Source: Curtobacterium sp. HSID17257 (GTDB lineage Bacteria > Actinomycetota > Actinomycetes > Actinomycetales > Microbacteriaceae). From it: 64,000 nucleotides of DNA. The stretch covers positions 1-64,000 of the forward strand of contig NZ_RBLU01000006.1 in the NCBI RefSeq assembly GCF_003989515.1, written 5' to 3'. The position numbers and the translations under genes were made by a program. The notes under the pieces were generated by a model. That model did no database searches. It was given only the letters and a program-made list of their open reading frames with translations, and was not told the origin of the DNA. Shown piece after piece: positions 43,126 to 51,763 of this stretch (the stretch's first letter is position 1; every line of letters begins with the position of its first letter).

Positions 43126-45291
43126 TCAGCGTCGTCGTGCGGCCCGCCGGCGCCGGATCATCACCAAGCCCGCGCCGACGGCGGCTAGGAGCGCTGCGAT
43201 CGAGGCCACTACCTGCAGGCCGGCCCCGTTGACGCCCGTGAACGCGAGCTCGCCGGCGCCGGGTCGGGCCGATGCGATCGGTGAACGCGTCGCGGACGGC
43301 GACACACCGACGGGCGTCGAGGCGGATGCGGCGACGGTGAACGTCCGCACCGTCGACGGCGCCGACGTGTTCGTGACAGCCCCGGCGGCGTCACGGGCGA
43401 ATGCCACAGCGAAGACGCTCGTCTCTCCCGGGTCAAGGGTCCGCGTGACCGTCCAGTTCCCGTCTGCTCCCACCCGAACCGGGTCGGTCGCTGCGAACGC
43501 TTCGTCGACGGGCTGCGAGGACTGCGGCGGCGTTCCCGCGGGGTAAGCGATTAGCGCGATGAAGTCACCCGGTGTCCCGGTTCCGGTGAAGGTCACCGGG
43601 TTCGTGATCTGCTCGCCCGCGGTCGGCGACGTGAGGGTCGGCGTCTCCAGCGGCTGAACTGCCGGCTGGACGGTGATCGTGATCGGGTCGGTGGTCGTCG
43701 TGCCCGCGGTGTTCGATGCGACCACACGGAACGTGATGGTTCCGGTGGTGGTCGGTGTGCCCGAGAGCTCCCCGGACGCAGCATCCAGGGTCAGACCCGC
43801 CGGCAACGCATCACCGGACGCGAGCGCGAAGCTCGGCGTAGGCACCCCCGAGGCGGTGAACGTGTACGAGTACGCGGAACCGACCGTGGCCGACGCGGCC
43901 GGCGACGATGCCGTGAACACCGGCGCCACCGGCGCCGGCTGGACGGTGATCGTGATCGGGTCCGTCGTCGCGCTTCCGTATGTGTTCGCCGCGACGAGGC
44001 GGAAGCGCGTCGTGCCGGGTGTGGTCGGGGTACCCGAGAGCATCCCGGTCGTGGCGTCCAGGGTGAGGCCGGCGGGGAGCGTGTCCCCGGGCGCAAGGGT
44101 GAACCGTGCTGTCGTGCGGACGGACGTGTTCGGACCGGCGGTGAACGTGTACGAGTACGCCGACCCCACCGTCGCGGTGCTCGGAGGTGTCGCTGCGGTG
44201 AACTCGGGCGATCGTGGGGTGAAGGCGGCGGGGGCGAGACGTGTCACCGTGTCGTCGCGGTTCGCCGTGTACACGGTGCCGTCGCCCGTGACGGCCACGT
44301 CGATCGGGGAGGAGGTGACGGCCGCCGCTGTCACGACTCGTGAGTTCGAAGCAGGGTTCGTGATCCGCAGGACTTCGTTCAGACTGCTCGCCTGGTAGAG
44401 GGAGCCGTCGAGGCCGGCAGTGAGCGAGTAGGACACATTGGTCGTCCGGAACGTCGAGATGGTCGGCGCGGCCGATGTCGGGTCGGAGACCTGGATGAGG
44501 CCGGCCTGTGTCTGGTAGGTCAGGAAGACCGTCCCCTCCGGTGTCACCGCGATCGCCGGGAGCGAGGGCACGCGGTTGACGAGGCGCGTGTCGATCACCG
44601 TCACACGCTGGTCCGGCGTCCCGGAGCCCGTGAGTCGAACGATCTTGGCGGTGCCTCCGTAGTCGCAAGGTGCCGCGTAGACGGTGCCGTCCGAGCCCAC
44701 TGCGATCGCGCAGAGGCGCCCAGCGACTGTCGCGGCCGTGACCGTAGACACGCTCTGGTTCGGTGTCCCAGGAGCCGCGATCCGGGTGATCGTGTTGTTC
44801 CCGTTGGCGGTGTAGACGGTTCCGTCGGGCGCGACCGCGATCGCGACCGGAGTCTGTCCCAGCGGGATGCTGGTCATGCTCTGGTCTGCGGCGCCGGGGT
44901 CGCCGATCTGTGTCACCGTGTTGTCAGAGTTCGCCGTGTAGATCGTGCCGTCCGGTGCGACTGCTACCGATCTGGGTGCGCGCCCCACGGGGATGGAGGT
45001 GACGGTCTGCGCGCTCGTTCCGGCGCCGGTGATCCGCGTCACCGCGTTGCCGGCGTCCGCCGTGTAGACAGTACCGTCCGGCGCAGCCGCGATCGCGTAC
45101 ACGTCCGCACCAATCGGGATGCTGCTCGATGTCCCATCGGCGGCACCGGCCATCGACGGAGATGCGAGCGCACCGACGACGACCGCGAGCGTCGCGGCAA
45201 CCGACAGAACGACGCTTCGGACGCTCCGAGATCGAGCCGCCGACTGTCCCTGAAGGACATGCTCGAGCGAGGCCTGGTGGACGTTGCGCAT
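43126..45291 (-). CDS. Cell-wall-anchored NHL/YVTN propeller protein with LAFTG sorting signal
   Basis: 721 aa from ATG at 45291, GGAG upstream. Signal peptide VLSVAATLAVVVGALASPSM AGA. About seven blades of the type AIAVAPDGTVYTANGNNTIT (residues about 55-360) form a propeller, then two putative-Ig repeats (ATVGSAYSYTFTA, LPAGLTLDA, LSGTP) and a Pro/Thr-rich domain. The C-terminus is a sortase signal: LAFTG, a hydrophobic helix, and RRRRAARRR. It is predicted to be covalently attached to the wall; ligand unknown. Confidence 0.9.
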   Translation of the reverse strand: MRNVHQASLEHVLQGQSAARSRSVRSVVLSVAATLAVVVGALASPSMAGAADGTSSSIPIGADVYAIAAAPDGTVYTADAGNAVTRITGAGTSAQTVTSIPVGRAPRSVAVAPDGTIYTANSDNTVTQIGDPGAADQSMTSIPLGQTPVAIAVAPDGTVYTANGNNTITRIAAPGTPNQSVSTVTAATVAGRLCAIAVGSDGTVYAAPCDYGGTAKIVRLTGSGTPDQRVTVIDTRLVNRVPSLPAIAVTPEGTVFLTYQTQAGLIQVSDPTSAAPTISTFRTTNVSYSLTAGLDGSLYQASSLNEVLRITNPASNSRVVTAAAVTSSPIDVAVTGDGTVYTANRDDTVTRLAPAAFTPRSPEFTAATPPSTATVGSAYSYTFTAGPNTSVRTTARFTLAPGDTLPAGLTLDATTGMLSGTPTTPGTTRFRLVAANTYGSATTDPITITVQPAPVAPVFTASSPAASATVGSAYSYTFTASGVPTPSFALASGDALPAGLTLDAASGELSGTPTTTGTITFRVVASNTAGTTTTDPITITVQPAVQPLETPTLTSPTAGEQITNPVTFTGTGTPGDFIALIAYPAGTPPQSSQPVDEAFAATDPVRVGADGNWTVTRTLDPGETSVFAVAFARDAAGAVTNTSAPSTVRTFTVAASASTPVGVSPSATRSPIASARPGAGELAFTGVNGAGLQVVASIAALLAAVGAGLVMIRRRRAARRR

Positions 45292-45462
45292 CGGTGACTC
45301 CGGGGCATGCGTTCGCAGAGCACCCCGACGGCTCGAGCGTTGACGGACCAGCAACCAGATCGATGCGGCGGCCTTCGGGTCGCCACCACATCACCAGTGG
45401 CAACACTTGCGCCGCCTGCAACAGCCTAGGCGACACGGACGTCGTTCCCGGCTCGATCGGCG

Positions 45463-45621
45463 TCAGATTGAGTCGACCACGTCAGCGGTGGCGGCCGCGG
45501 CGTCCCAGTCGATGTGCGTGTCGGTGGCGGCTGCGTGGAAGCTCACGCGCCCCCGGACGGCTCGCTCGGTCGCGGCATACAGGGCGTTGCCCTGGGCCTC
45601 GACGAGGGCACTACCGACCGT
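45463..45621 (-). pseudogene. C-terminal fragment of a GntR-type regulator
   Basis: The minus strand encodes AQGNALYAATERAVRGRVSF and HAAATDTHIDWDAAA and a stop, nearly identical to the last 50 residues of the GntR protein at 48971 (AQGNALYAATERAVRGRVIF). No upstream part remains. It sits between the surface protein and the AlbA_2 gene and marks a past duplication or recombination. Confidence 0.85.
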
Positions 45622-45648
45622 TGGCGAGCGGACGCACGGTACCTCGTC

Positions 45649-46881
45649 TCATTCCCCCAAGATCGCCTGCAGGTACGACACCCCACCCTGGTTGATGCAG
45701 TCCAGCGCTAGGTCACGCATCTGGCTCCGAAACGCGTCCTCGTCCGCGCCCGCGTCGATGGTGACCTCCACGGGCACGTAGCGATGCACTGGAGTCGAAA
45801 CACCGTCGTACGTCTGCCCGAAGCCGTCCCTGGTCAGGATCTCCAGAGGACCGGTACCGGCCCACTCAATACCGACCATCACGTCGTACTCGGACCCGTT
45901 CCCACGCTTGGCGAGCACACGAACAAGCGCGAGGAGGTCAGCCACTGCATTCTCGATCGCGGTCGATTCGACCTGCGTCGGCTCGAAGTAGCCGTCGATG
46001 GACTTTCGGTGCCCACCGACCGCGCACGCCAACCCGGCAGCGCCAGACCGATAAACACTCGCCCAGGTCTCATTCCATGCTTGCGCGCCCTGGCCGCGAT
46101 TCGGCGCTATCCAGCTACGCAGGCCCGGCCGAGGGTTGTACCACTCAACGGCCGTCAGCGGGCGCACGCCGATCCCGTTCGTCCAGCCCTGCGCGAGGGT
46201 GAATGCCGCCTCGAAGACGTCGCGAGCGTCATCACGGTCCATCCCGAATGTCACGTTCGGAACACGTGGCGACGCCACCGCATAGAGCCATGCATGCGGA
46301 ACCGTCGCCCGCCGATCACTCACCTGTGCATACAGGTTGGTCAAGGCTTCTCGAGCGTGCCGCTGCTCATCAAAACGAGCACGGTAGGCGTTCGCGACCT
46401 CGCGCTCCTTCATCCAGACCGTATCGGCGTCGTTCCGCGCAGGTGCGCCGAAGTAGTCATTGCGGTAGATCAAGTGCGGCCCATCGACGCTCGCCGGCAC
46501 CTCGACGACCACTGCCAGTGCGTCGTCGCCAACAAGGACATGCACGCCCAACGCGAATACCGGTGGGGAAATCGCCGTTACCGCCGCACTGCGCAGGGCT
46601 CGCTCGTACCCCTCATCGAACTCGACGATGTGCACGCGCTCGGTGGCGGCCTTCTGCGCCTCGCGCACCCCGTACACGATCACGCCGCCGCCGCTGTTGG
46701 CCATCGCAGCGACGTCTTTCGGGAAGTCTGTCTGTGTGATGTTCTTACGCGGCGGTAGCTCTGACTTCCAGTCAAGGTCCCGTGTCTCACGAACTCCCGC
46801 GGCGACGGCATCGTTCAGCAGCTCGTCAGTGATGGGCCCAGGGGCAGCACCCGTCGTTCGGTGCAGCGCGGTGAAACTCAT
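45649..46881 (-). CDS. AlbA_2/Schlafen-type putative DNA-binding protein
   Basis: 410 aa. The N-terminal domain has the AlbA_2 signature: TRDLDWKSELPP (ExK-like), DFPKDVAAMANSGGGVIVYG VRE, and DALAVVVEVPASVDGPHLIY (residues about 25-150). The rest is alpha/beta with no recognised domain. AlbA_2 proteins are found as transcriptional regulators and in phage-defence loci. Isolated gene, followed by a GntR fragment, inside the accessory segment. Confidence 0.82.
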   Translation of the reverse strand: MSFTALHRTTGAAPGPITDELLNDAVAAGVRETRDLDWKSELPPRKNITQTDFPKDVAAMANSGGGVIVYGVREAQKAATERVHIVEFDEGYERALRSAAVTAISPPVFALGVHVLVGDDALAVVVEVPASVDGPHLIYRNDYFGAPARNDADTVWMKEREVANAYRARFDEQRHAREALTNLYAQVSDRRATVPHAWLYAVASPRVPNVTFGMDRDDARDVFEAAFTLAQGWTNGIGVRPLTAVEWYNPRPGLRSWIAPNRGQGAQAWNETWASVYRSGAAGLACAVGGHRKSIDGYFEPTQVESTAIENAVADLLALVRVLAKRGNGSEYDVMVGIEWAGTGPLEILTRDGFGQTYDGVSTPVHRYVPVEVTIDAGADEDAFRSQMRDLALDCINQGGVSYLQAILGE

Positions 46882-46940
46882 CTCGCCAGCCTAATTTGGC
46901 CGCGCCGCCCCTCTACGAAGCTGTCTCGATAGACGATCGG

Positions 46941-47432
46941 TCAGCGAGACCGCCGCTCGGTATCAGCGGGACCCGTTTTCCGGGACCAGCGGCTGGCTTG
47001 CCAGACAGTGTTCCCGCCCACGAGTGCGAGCATGACGACGAGGACCAGGACGAACACGGCGGGGTGCCACTCGTTATGCTCCGCGAGTTCCCACGTCTCC
47101 TTGATCGCGATGAACGAGCCGCCGACTGCGACGACGAACCAACCAGTTGCCTTACGGATGAACCGTTCACTGTGCTCACACTGCTGCGGTGTCAGCACCG
47201 CGAGGATCGTGCGGTGGTAGGCGACGCTCCGGCGGCGTCGGAGGACCAGCATCACCGGGGGCAGCAACCACCACCACGGCGACGGCGGTGGTGGTGGTGC
47301 GATCGGCGACGCCGGGTCGGCTCCGGTCTGATCGACGTCTTCCTCACGGAGTTCGAGGACGCATTGGTAGAGCGGGCCGGCGACCAGGAGCCACGCCCCC
47401 AGGAAGCCGCTCCATGCGATCAGCGTTTCCAT
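46941..47432 (-). CDS. Membrane protein co-encoded with a TetR regulator
   Basis: 163 aa. Segments LIAWSGFLGAWLLVAGPLYQ, WWWLLPPVMLVL, FVVAVGGSFIAI and VFVLVLVVMLALVGGNTVW, with a Pro-rich loop PPPPPSPWWW. The ATG overlaps the last base of the TetR stop, so it is translated with it. Possibly the protein controlled by, or sensing for, that regulator. Confidence 0.7.
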   Translation of the reverse strand: METLIAWSGFLGAWLLVAGPLYQCVLELREEDVDQTGADPASPIAPPPPPSPWWWLLPPVMLVLRRRRSVAYHRTILAVLTPQQCEHSERFIRKATGWFVVAVGGSFIAIKETWELAEHNEWHPAVFVLVLVVMLALVGGNTVWQASRWSRKTGPADTERRSR

Positions 47433-48112
47433 CAGGACCCCTCCCCGCGAAGCGCGGCGATGCCGGTGAGGATGATCTCGATCCCTGCGTGGAACTGCTG
47501 GCGGTCGTCGTGCTCGACGAGCTGCTGCTCGATCCGCACCAGGAACGGGTACCGGCTACTGTCCGGCGTGACCAGCGGTGATGCCGAGGACTCAATGAAC
47601 CCCGGTCGGTCAGCCTCGGCCTGGTCGAGGTGCTGGCCGGCGTCGTACTGGCTCGCAACGCCGAGGATGTGGTGCACAAGCGCGGAGGCGGAGTCGAACT
47701 GCGCCGCTTCGGGCACGCCGAGCGCGGTGACCTCGGAGCCGATGCGGTCGAAGAGTTGCAGCACCGCGGGCTGCCAGGGTGCTGCGACCAGCTGCGACCC
47801 CAACCACGGGTGCGTGGTGATGGCGTCGAAGACGCCGGTGGTCACCGCGCGGATGCTCGCGGCCGGGTCCGCGTGTCCAGCGTTGGCGAGGACCGCCGTC
47901 ATCATCTCGGCCGCTGCGGCCGAGAGCAGCTCACCCTTGTTCGCGACGTGGTGGTAGAGCGCGCCGGCGCCGGTCGATAGGTCGGCGGCGAGAGCGCGGA
48001 AGGTCAGCGCGTCTGCCCCGCCGGCGTCGAGGATCGCGATCGCCGCATCGACGATCCGGGCCTTGGTCAGCGCATCGGACCTGCGCTCGGGTCTCGGTCC
48101 TAGATCAGTCAC
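47432..48112 (-). CDS. TetR-family regulator
   Basis: 226 aa from GTG at 48112, which has a GAGG site at a proper distance; ATG at 48130 is the alternative. HTH: KARIVDAAIAILDAGGADAL TFRALAADLSTGAGALYHHV. The C-terminal domain is TetR_C-like and helical. Faces two ABM-fold genes across two palindromes, so autoregulation and control of those genes is very likely. Similar arrangements control monooxygenase or quinone-response genes. Confidence 0.9.
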   Translation of the reverse strand: MTDLGPRPERRSDALTKARIVDAAIAILDAGGADALTFRALAADLSTGAGALYHHVANKGELLSAAAAEMMTAVLANAGHADPAASIRAVTTGVFDAITTHPWLGSQLVAAPWQPAVLQLFDRIGSEVTALGVPEAAQFDSASALVHHILGVASQYDAGQHLDQAEADRPGFIESSASPLVTPDSSRYPFLVRIEQQLVEHDDRQQFHAGIEIILTGIAALRGEGS

Positions 48113-48132
48113 AGAACCATCCTCACACATAT

Positions 48133-48168
48133 TGGAACAGTGTTCCATACTTCTGGAACACGGTTCCA
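48133..48168. promoter_or_regulatory. Double operator TGGAACAxTGTTCCA for the TetR regulator
   Basis: Two palindromes: TGGAACAGTGTTCCA (48133-48147, perfect) and TGGAACACGGTTCCA (48154-48168, one mismatched pair). Their centres are 21 bases apart, two helical turns, between the divergent TetR and ABM genes. Confidence 0.88.
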
Positions 48169-48187
48169 ACAACGGAAGGAAGCCCTT

Positions 48188-48511
48188 ATGGCCTTCAAGG
48201 ACCAGCCCTCGTACATCATCAAGATGCGCGCCAAGCCCGGCATGGCAGATCGCCTGTTCCACCTCGCGACGGTCGGTATGGAGAAGTCCGGCTCCTCGGA
48301 CCGGTTCATCATGCTGCGCGAAGACAACGACCCCGACGTGCTGTGGAACATCGAGGTCTTCCGGTCCGTCGAGGCCAAAAACGGCTACGAGAACAGCCCG
48401 ATGGCCGACGAGCTCCGGGACGAGATCATCGACCTCCTCGCCGAGCCGCCGGTGCGCATCGAAGCGCACCCCTACTCCGCGATCCCCGCCCTGCCCGGCG
48501 ACGCCGAGTAG
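48188..48511 (+). CDS. Antibiotic-biosynthesis-monooxygenase-fold protein (copy 1)
   Basis: 107 aa from ATG at 48188, GGAAGGA upstream. Dimeric ferredoxin-like ABM fold: YIIKMRAKPGMADRLFHLAT, RFIMLREDNDPDVLWNIEVF, and DELRDEIIDLLAEPPVRIEA. Members act as quinol monooxygenases, heme degraders or small-molecule binders; no cofactor motif is visible. Directly behind the TetR double operator. Confidence 0.85.
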   Translation: MAFKDQPSYIIKMRAKPGMADRLFHLATVGMEKSGSSDRFIMLREDNDPDVLWNIEVFRSVEAKNGYENSPMADELRDEIIDLLAEPPVRIEAHPYSAIPALPGDAE

Positions 48512-48548
48512 CCACCCCACCCCCGCCGCGCTCGAAAGAAGACCTGTC

Positions 48549-48866
48549 ATGCCGCTCAACCCCAGCCAGCCCGGCACGGTGCTGAAGTTCACGGCCAAGC
48601 CCGGCAAGGGTGACCGTCTGTTCCAGCTCACGAACGACCTGCACTTCACCGGCGACCCCGACGGCCCCACCGACTGGGTGCTCTGCCGCGACGATGAGGA
48701 CCCCGACACGCTCTGGGCGTTCGAGTTCTACAAGGACGACGCTTCCTTCGAGCGGCACTTCGCGAACCCGGTCATCGACGCCAACCACGACGAGGTGATC
48801 GACCTGCTCGCCGAGCAGCCGATGCGCGTCACCGTCCGCCCCATCTTCTCCGGGTTCTCGAGCTGA
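48549..48866 (+). CDS. Antibiotic-biosynthesis-monooxygenase-fold protein (copy 2)
   Basis: 105 aa, 37 bases after copy 1. Same fold: VLKFTAKPGKGDRLFQLTND, WVLCRDDEDPDTLWAFEFYK, NHDEVIDLLAEQPMRVTVRP. About one third identical to copy 1 by eye; the two may form a heterodimer. Ends before a strong terminator. Confidence 0.85.
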   Translation: MPLNPSQPGTVLKFTAKPGKGDRLFQLTNDLHFTGDPDGPTDWVLCRDDEDPDTLWAFEFYKDDASFERHFANPVIDANHDEVIDLLAEQPMRVTVRPIFSGFSS

Positions 48867-48887
48867 CGCACCGATCACACACCACCC

Positions 48888-48924
48888 ACGACGCGGCCCC
48901 GGCATCTACCCGGGGCCGCGTCGT
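48888..48924 (+). terminator. Terminator of the ABM operon
   Basis: Perfect 15-bp arms acgacgcggccccgg / ccggggccgcgtcgt with a 7-base loop, 21 bases past the stop. Confidence 0.92.
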
Positions 48925-48970
48925 CTCGCACCGACACCCGCATCCCGAAGGTGCAGCGCAATTGGTGTGG

Positions 48971-49543
48971 TCAGATTGCAGCGAGGGCAGCGGCGGTTCT
49001 CGCGGCAGCGTCCCAGTCGATGTGAGCGTCAGCCGCGGCAGCGTGGAAGATCACGCGGCCTCGCACTGCTCGCTCTGTTGCCGCGTATAGGGCGTTCCCT
49101 TGTGCGGCTATGAGCGCACCGACCGTGTCAAGCAAGGTCCGGTAGGCAGCAAGGTCGTGCGCTGCGAGCGAGTCCGCTACCTCGCCACCGGCCGTAGCCG
49201 CGACCTTCCGCGTGTGTGCCGAAGCTGTGTCAGCGCGTGCAATCGCCGACGAGTGCAATGCGTCAAGGAGGTCGGCGGCTTCGTCGTGCGCGGCACCGGA
49301 GAGGCCCGCGACACGGGTGTACCGGTTGGCGGCCATCTCGACGAGCCCCTCCGACTCGAGCCGTGCAATCGCTTCCCGGACGGGCGTCCGCGACACACCG
49401 AGCCATGCGGTGAGCTGGTCATCGTTCAGCCGCTCACCGGGCTCAAGCGTGCCGTCCTGGATGGCGTCGAGCATCTTGGCGTACACGACGTCGCGCAGGA
49501 GCGCACGAGGAGACGCGGTTATAGCAGGCTTCGGGACTGGCAT
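48971..49543 (-). CDS. GntR-family regulator
   Basis: 190 aa. HTH: GTLEPGERLNDDQLTAWLGV SRTPVREAIARLESEGLVEM. The C-terminal domain is short and Ala-rich. Its last third is duplicated as a fragment at 45463. It is divergent from a gene whose coding sequence is cut after 16 codons by an IS element, so its regulated partner is probably lost. A TGTA-N5-TACA inverted repeat is at 49611-49623. Confidence 0.9.
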   Translation of the reverse strand: MPVPKPAITASPRALLRDVVYAKMLDAIQDGTLEPGERLNDDQLTAWLGVSRTPVREAIARLESEGLVEMAANRYTRVAGLSGAAHDEAADLLDALHSSAIARADTASAHTRKVAATAGGEVADSLAAHDLAAYRTLLDTVGALIAAQGNALYAATERAVRGRVIFHAAAADAHIDWDAAARTAAALAAI

Positions 49544-49610
49544 GCATACATAGTATTACAGTTTTGCCCGGTCGTCAAGTTGCAGACCTAGAGAGCGTTG
49601 TGTAAAACAG

Positions 49611-49623
49611 TGTACTCGATACA
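49611..49623. promoter_or_regulatory. Possible GntR operator
   Basis: TGTACTCGATACA has inverted TGTA/TACA half sites, in the divergent region between the GntR gene and the interrupted gene at 49658. Confidence 0.4.
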
Positions 49624-49657
49624 TCACACAACTCACACTGATAATGGAAGGACGCTC

Positions 49658-49705
49658 GTGCCGCACTCACCTACCCACTGCCGCGTTGACCCTGCTGACA
49701 TGCAC
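49658..49705 (+). pseudogene. 5' end of a gene interrupted by the IS element
   Basis: GTG with a GGAAGGA site five bases upstream, then 16 codons (VPHSPTHCRVDPADMH) up to the IS left end. I could not find the continuation beyond 50967 with certainty, so the rest may be deleted or decayed. Confidence 0.5.
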
Positions 49706-49737
49706 GGGACTGCTGCAGGTTCGGTTGACTCGTTCGT

Positions 49738-50606
49738 TTAGGCCGCGAGTGCGACCGTTGGGTTGATGATCGTCTCGTACTCGATAGGGGTCAACTTCCC
49801 CAGACCTCGTTGCCGTCGTTTCCGGTGATAGGTCGCCTCGATCCAGGTAATGATCGCCAGCCGGAGCTCTTCCCGGGTCGCCCAACGTTTCCGGTTCAGG
49901 ACGTTCTTCTGCAGGAGCGCGAAGAACGATTCCATCGCCGCGTTGTCCGCGCACGCACCGACGCGGCCCATCGATCCGAGCAGCCCGGCGTCGCTGAGCG
50001 CGCGGACGAACTTCTTCGACCGGAACTGGCTGCCCCGGTCCGAGTGCACAACAGTCCCGGCCGGGTTCCGGCGGTGCACCGCCATATGCAGGGCCGCGAC
50101 GGCGAGCGAGGACCGCATCGGTCACTGATCGAGTAGCCGACGATGCGCCGCGAGCAGGCGCCCTTGACCGCGCAGAGGTAAAGCTTGCCCTCGCCGGTCG
50201 GGTGCTCGGTGATGTCCGTCAGCCACAGCCGGTCCAGGTCTGGTGCCGTGAATGCCCGTCGGACCCGGTCGTCGTGCACCGGTGGCCCGGCCTTGTGGTT
50301 CAGGCCGCGCTTCTTCGCATGCAACGACCAGAGCCGCTGCTGTGAGCACAGCCGCCACACCCGCCGTTCCGAAACCCGGAGGCCGGCCGCGTGGAGGTCG
50401 TCGGCGATAAACCGATACCCGAACGTCGGGTCGTCGCGGTGCGCGTCGATCGCTGCGTTGGTCAGGTGCGCGTCGTCCCAGTCCCGCTTTGACACAGGGC
50501 TGGCACGCCACCGATAGAACGCCTGCTTCGTGAAGCCCAGCACCCGGCAGGCCACCGCGACCGGGATCCGGTCTGCGGCGAGTTCGAGGACCAGCGGGTA
50601 GATCAT
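49738..50606 (-). pseudogene. IS3-family orfB transposase, frameshifted
   Basis: DDE rve integrase. Frame 1 (50606 to about 50120) has AVACRVLGFTKQAFYRWR, the HTH_21-like FGYRFIADDLHAAGLRVSER, and the first Asp in LDRLWLTDITEHPTGEGKLY. Frame 2 (about 50117 to 49738) carries the second Asp in TVVHSDRGSQFRS and the Glu in NAAMESFFALLQKN. A single missing base near 50116 (between SISDR and the following MRSSLAVAAL) separates them; 869 bases is one short of a multiple of three. The ATG overlaps the orfA stop. Confidence 0.9.
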
Positions 50607-50899
50607 TTTGGGAGCTGGGACTGGGCGAAGTACGCCGCTGCCCGGCGGAGGATCTCGTTCTCCTGCTCGAGCAGCCGGATCCGTTTCTGCGCGTCCCGCA
50701 GCTCCACTTGCTCCATCGCTTTCGCCGACGGCGCCGCTCCAACACTGATGCCGTCGTCGCGGTCCGCGAGCCGCAACCAGCGGGCCAGGCAGGACTCGGA
50801 GACGCCGAAGTCCTTCGCGACCTGCCGCACCGACGTCTCGCCCTTCCGGGCGACCGCGATCACGTCACGGCGGAACTCTTCCGGATACGCCTTCACCAT
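50603..50899 (-). CDS. IS3-family orfA transposase
   Basis: 98 aa from ATG at 50899. HTH region YPEEFRRDVIAVARKGETSV RQVAKDFGVSESCLARWL, and a leucine zipper in ELRDAQKRIRLLEQENEILR. The stop overlaps the orfB start (ATGA, preceded by CCAAA), the usual site of programmed frameshifting in this family. Confidence 0.92.
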   Translation of the reverse strand: MVKAYPEEFRRDVIAVARKGETSVRQVAKDFGVSESCLARWLRLADRDDGISVGAAPSAKAMEQVELRDAQKRIRLLEQENEILRRAAAYFAQSQLPK

Positions 50900-51006
50900 G
50901 GCGCACATCCTTCCAGCAGGAGCCAACGCCCTACCTGTCAGGAGTCAACCGAACCTGCAGCAGTCCCAAACGGTCGTCCGGCCGCCACGACGGCTTGAAG
51001 CGGCAG

Positions 51007-51285
51007 CTAGATACGCGACTGCGTCGAACTCGAAGAGTTGCCTTCGAATTCTGCCTCGCGCGCGCGTTTGATCCACAACGCGACGGATGAGGGGTTCTCG
51101 TCGATCAGCTCGGCAATCTGGCGGATCGAGAGGCCGAACTCCGTCGCCGCGACCATGAGATGGCGGCGATCAACCTCGCTCCTCCGGTACGTCTCGTTCG
51201 TCGATTGCAGCCGACGTACCACGTCATCGCGCGCGGCACGAGCGCGCGTTCGAATCTCGAGTGCCTCACGGTGTGGATTGGCCAT
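51007..51285 (-). CDS. Small HTH protein
   Basis: 92 aa from ATG at 51285 with GGAAGGA five bases upstream. A helix-turn-helix-like stretch EFGLSIRQIAELIDENPSSV ALWIKRA follows a helical, Arg-rich N-terminus. Function unknown; may be an orphan regulator or IS-associated. Lies 40 bases past the IS right end. Confidence 0.65.
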   Translation of the reverse strand: MANPHREALEIRTRARAARDDVVRRLQSTNETYRRSEVDRRHLMVAATEFGLSIRQIAELIDENPSSVALWIKRAREAEFEGNSSSSTQSRI

Positions 51286-51763
51286 GACGATCCTTCCAAA
51301 GTGACGACAGGCGCAGTTGAACGCGCGACCGACGTCGTGCGAAGATTGCTCCGCCGTCCTTTCATTGGAAGGGTGGCCACATCTCATATCAGCGCTACCG
51401 TTGCGATCATTCGGCCACTTTCCAGGGCTGCCGACGACCGCGCGGATCGAGCCGGACGCAATCGCGCTCCGGCTCGCGCTGTTCTGGCACAGCGTACCGT
51501 CGCCTGGCGCACCAGCGCGCGACGCTGAAAAAGTTCACGACGAATATTGTGACGGCGCGGACGCAGGCTTCTTGCGCCAATCGCAAGCTGCTTCAGTCAG
51601 CTGCCGCGCCCCCGTCCGGCCTGCTAACGACATATGAGACAAATGCGCGAACAGCAGTTACTGTAAGCAATTCTCCGGCCGGTCGTCTGACTATTGCGCA
51701 GTCGGAGGATCGCGTGTTGAGTTCGTCCACGCAATGGACAGAACGACGGGCCGGGAGGCTGAG
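51286..51763. other. Region without a supported gene
   Basis: 478 bases, less GC-rich. Open frames (for example 51317-51637 plus) lack ribosome sites. It must hold the promoter of the operon at 51764. Confidence 0.5.

Larger units (their letters stand above)
49706..50967 (-). mobile_element. IS3-family insertion sequence, 1262 bp
   Basis: Bounded by perfect 25-bp inverted repeats (49706-49730 and 50943-50967, beginning gggactgctgcaggttcggt). It carries overlapping orfA and orfB in the usual IS3 order and size. No target duplication was obvious. OrfB has a frameshift, so the copy is probably inactive. Confidence 0.92.

Noticed and set aside
49640-49645. GATAAT as a -10 element for the interrupted gene
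   Set aside because: It overlaps the ribosome site region, leaving no room for a leader with that site; another promoter is more likely.
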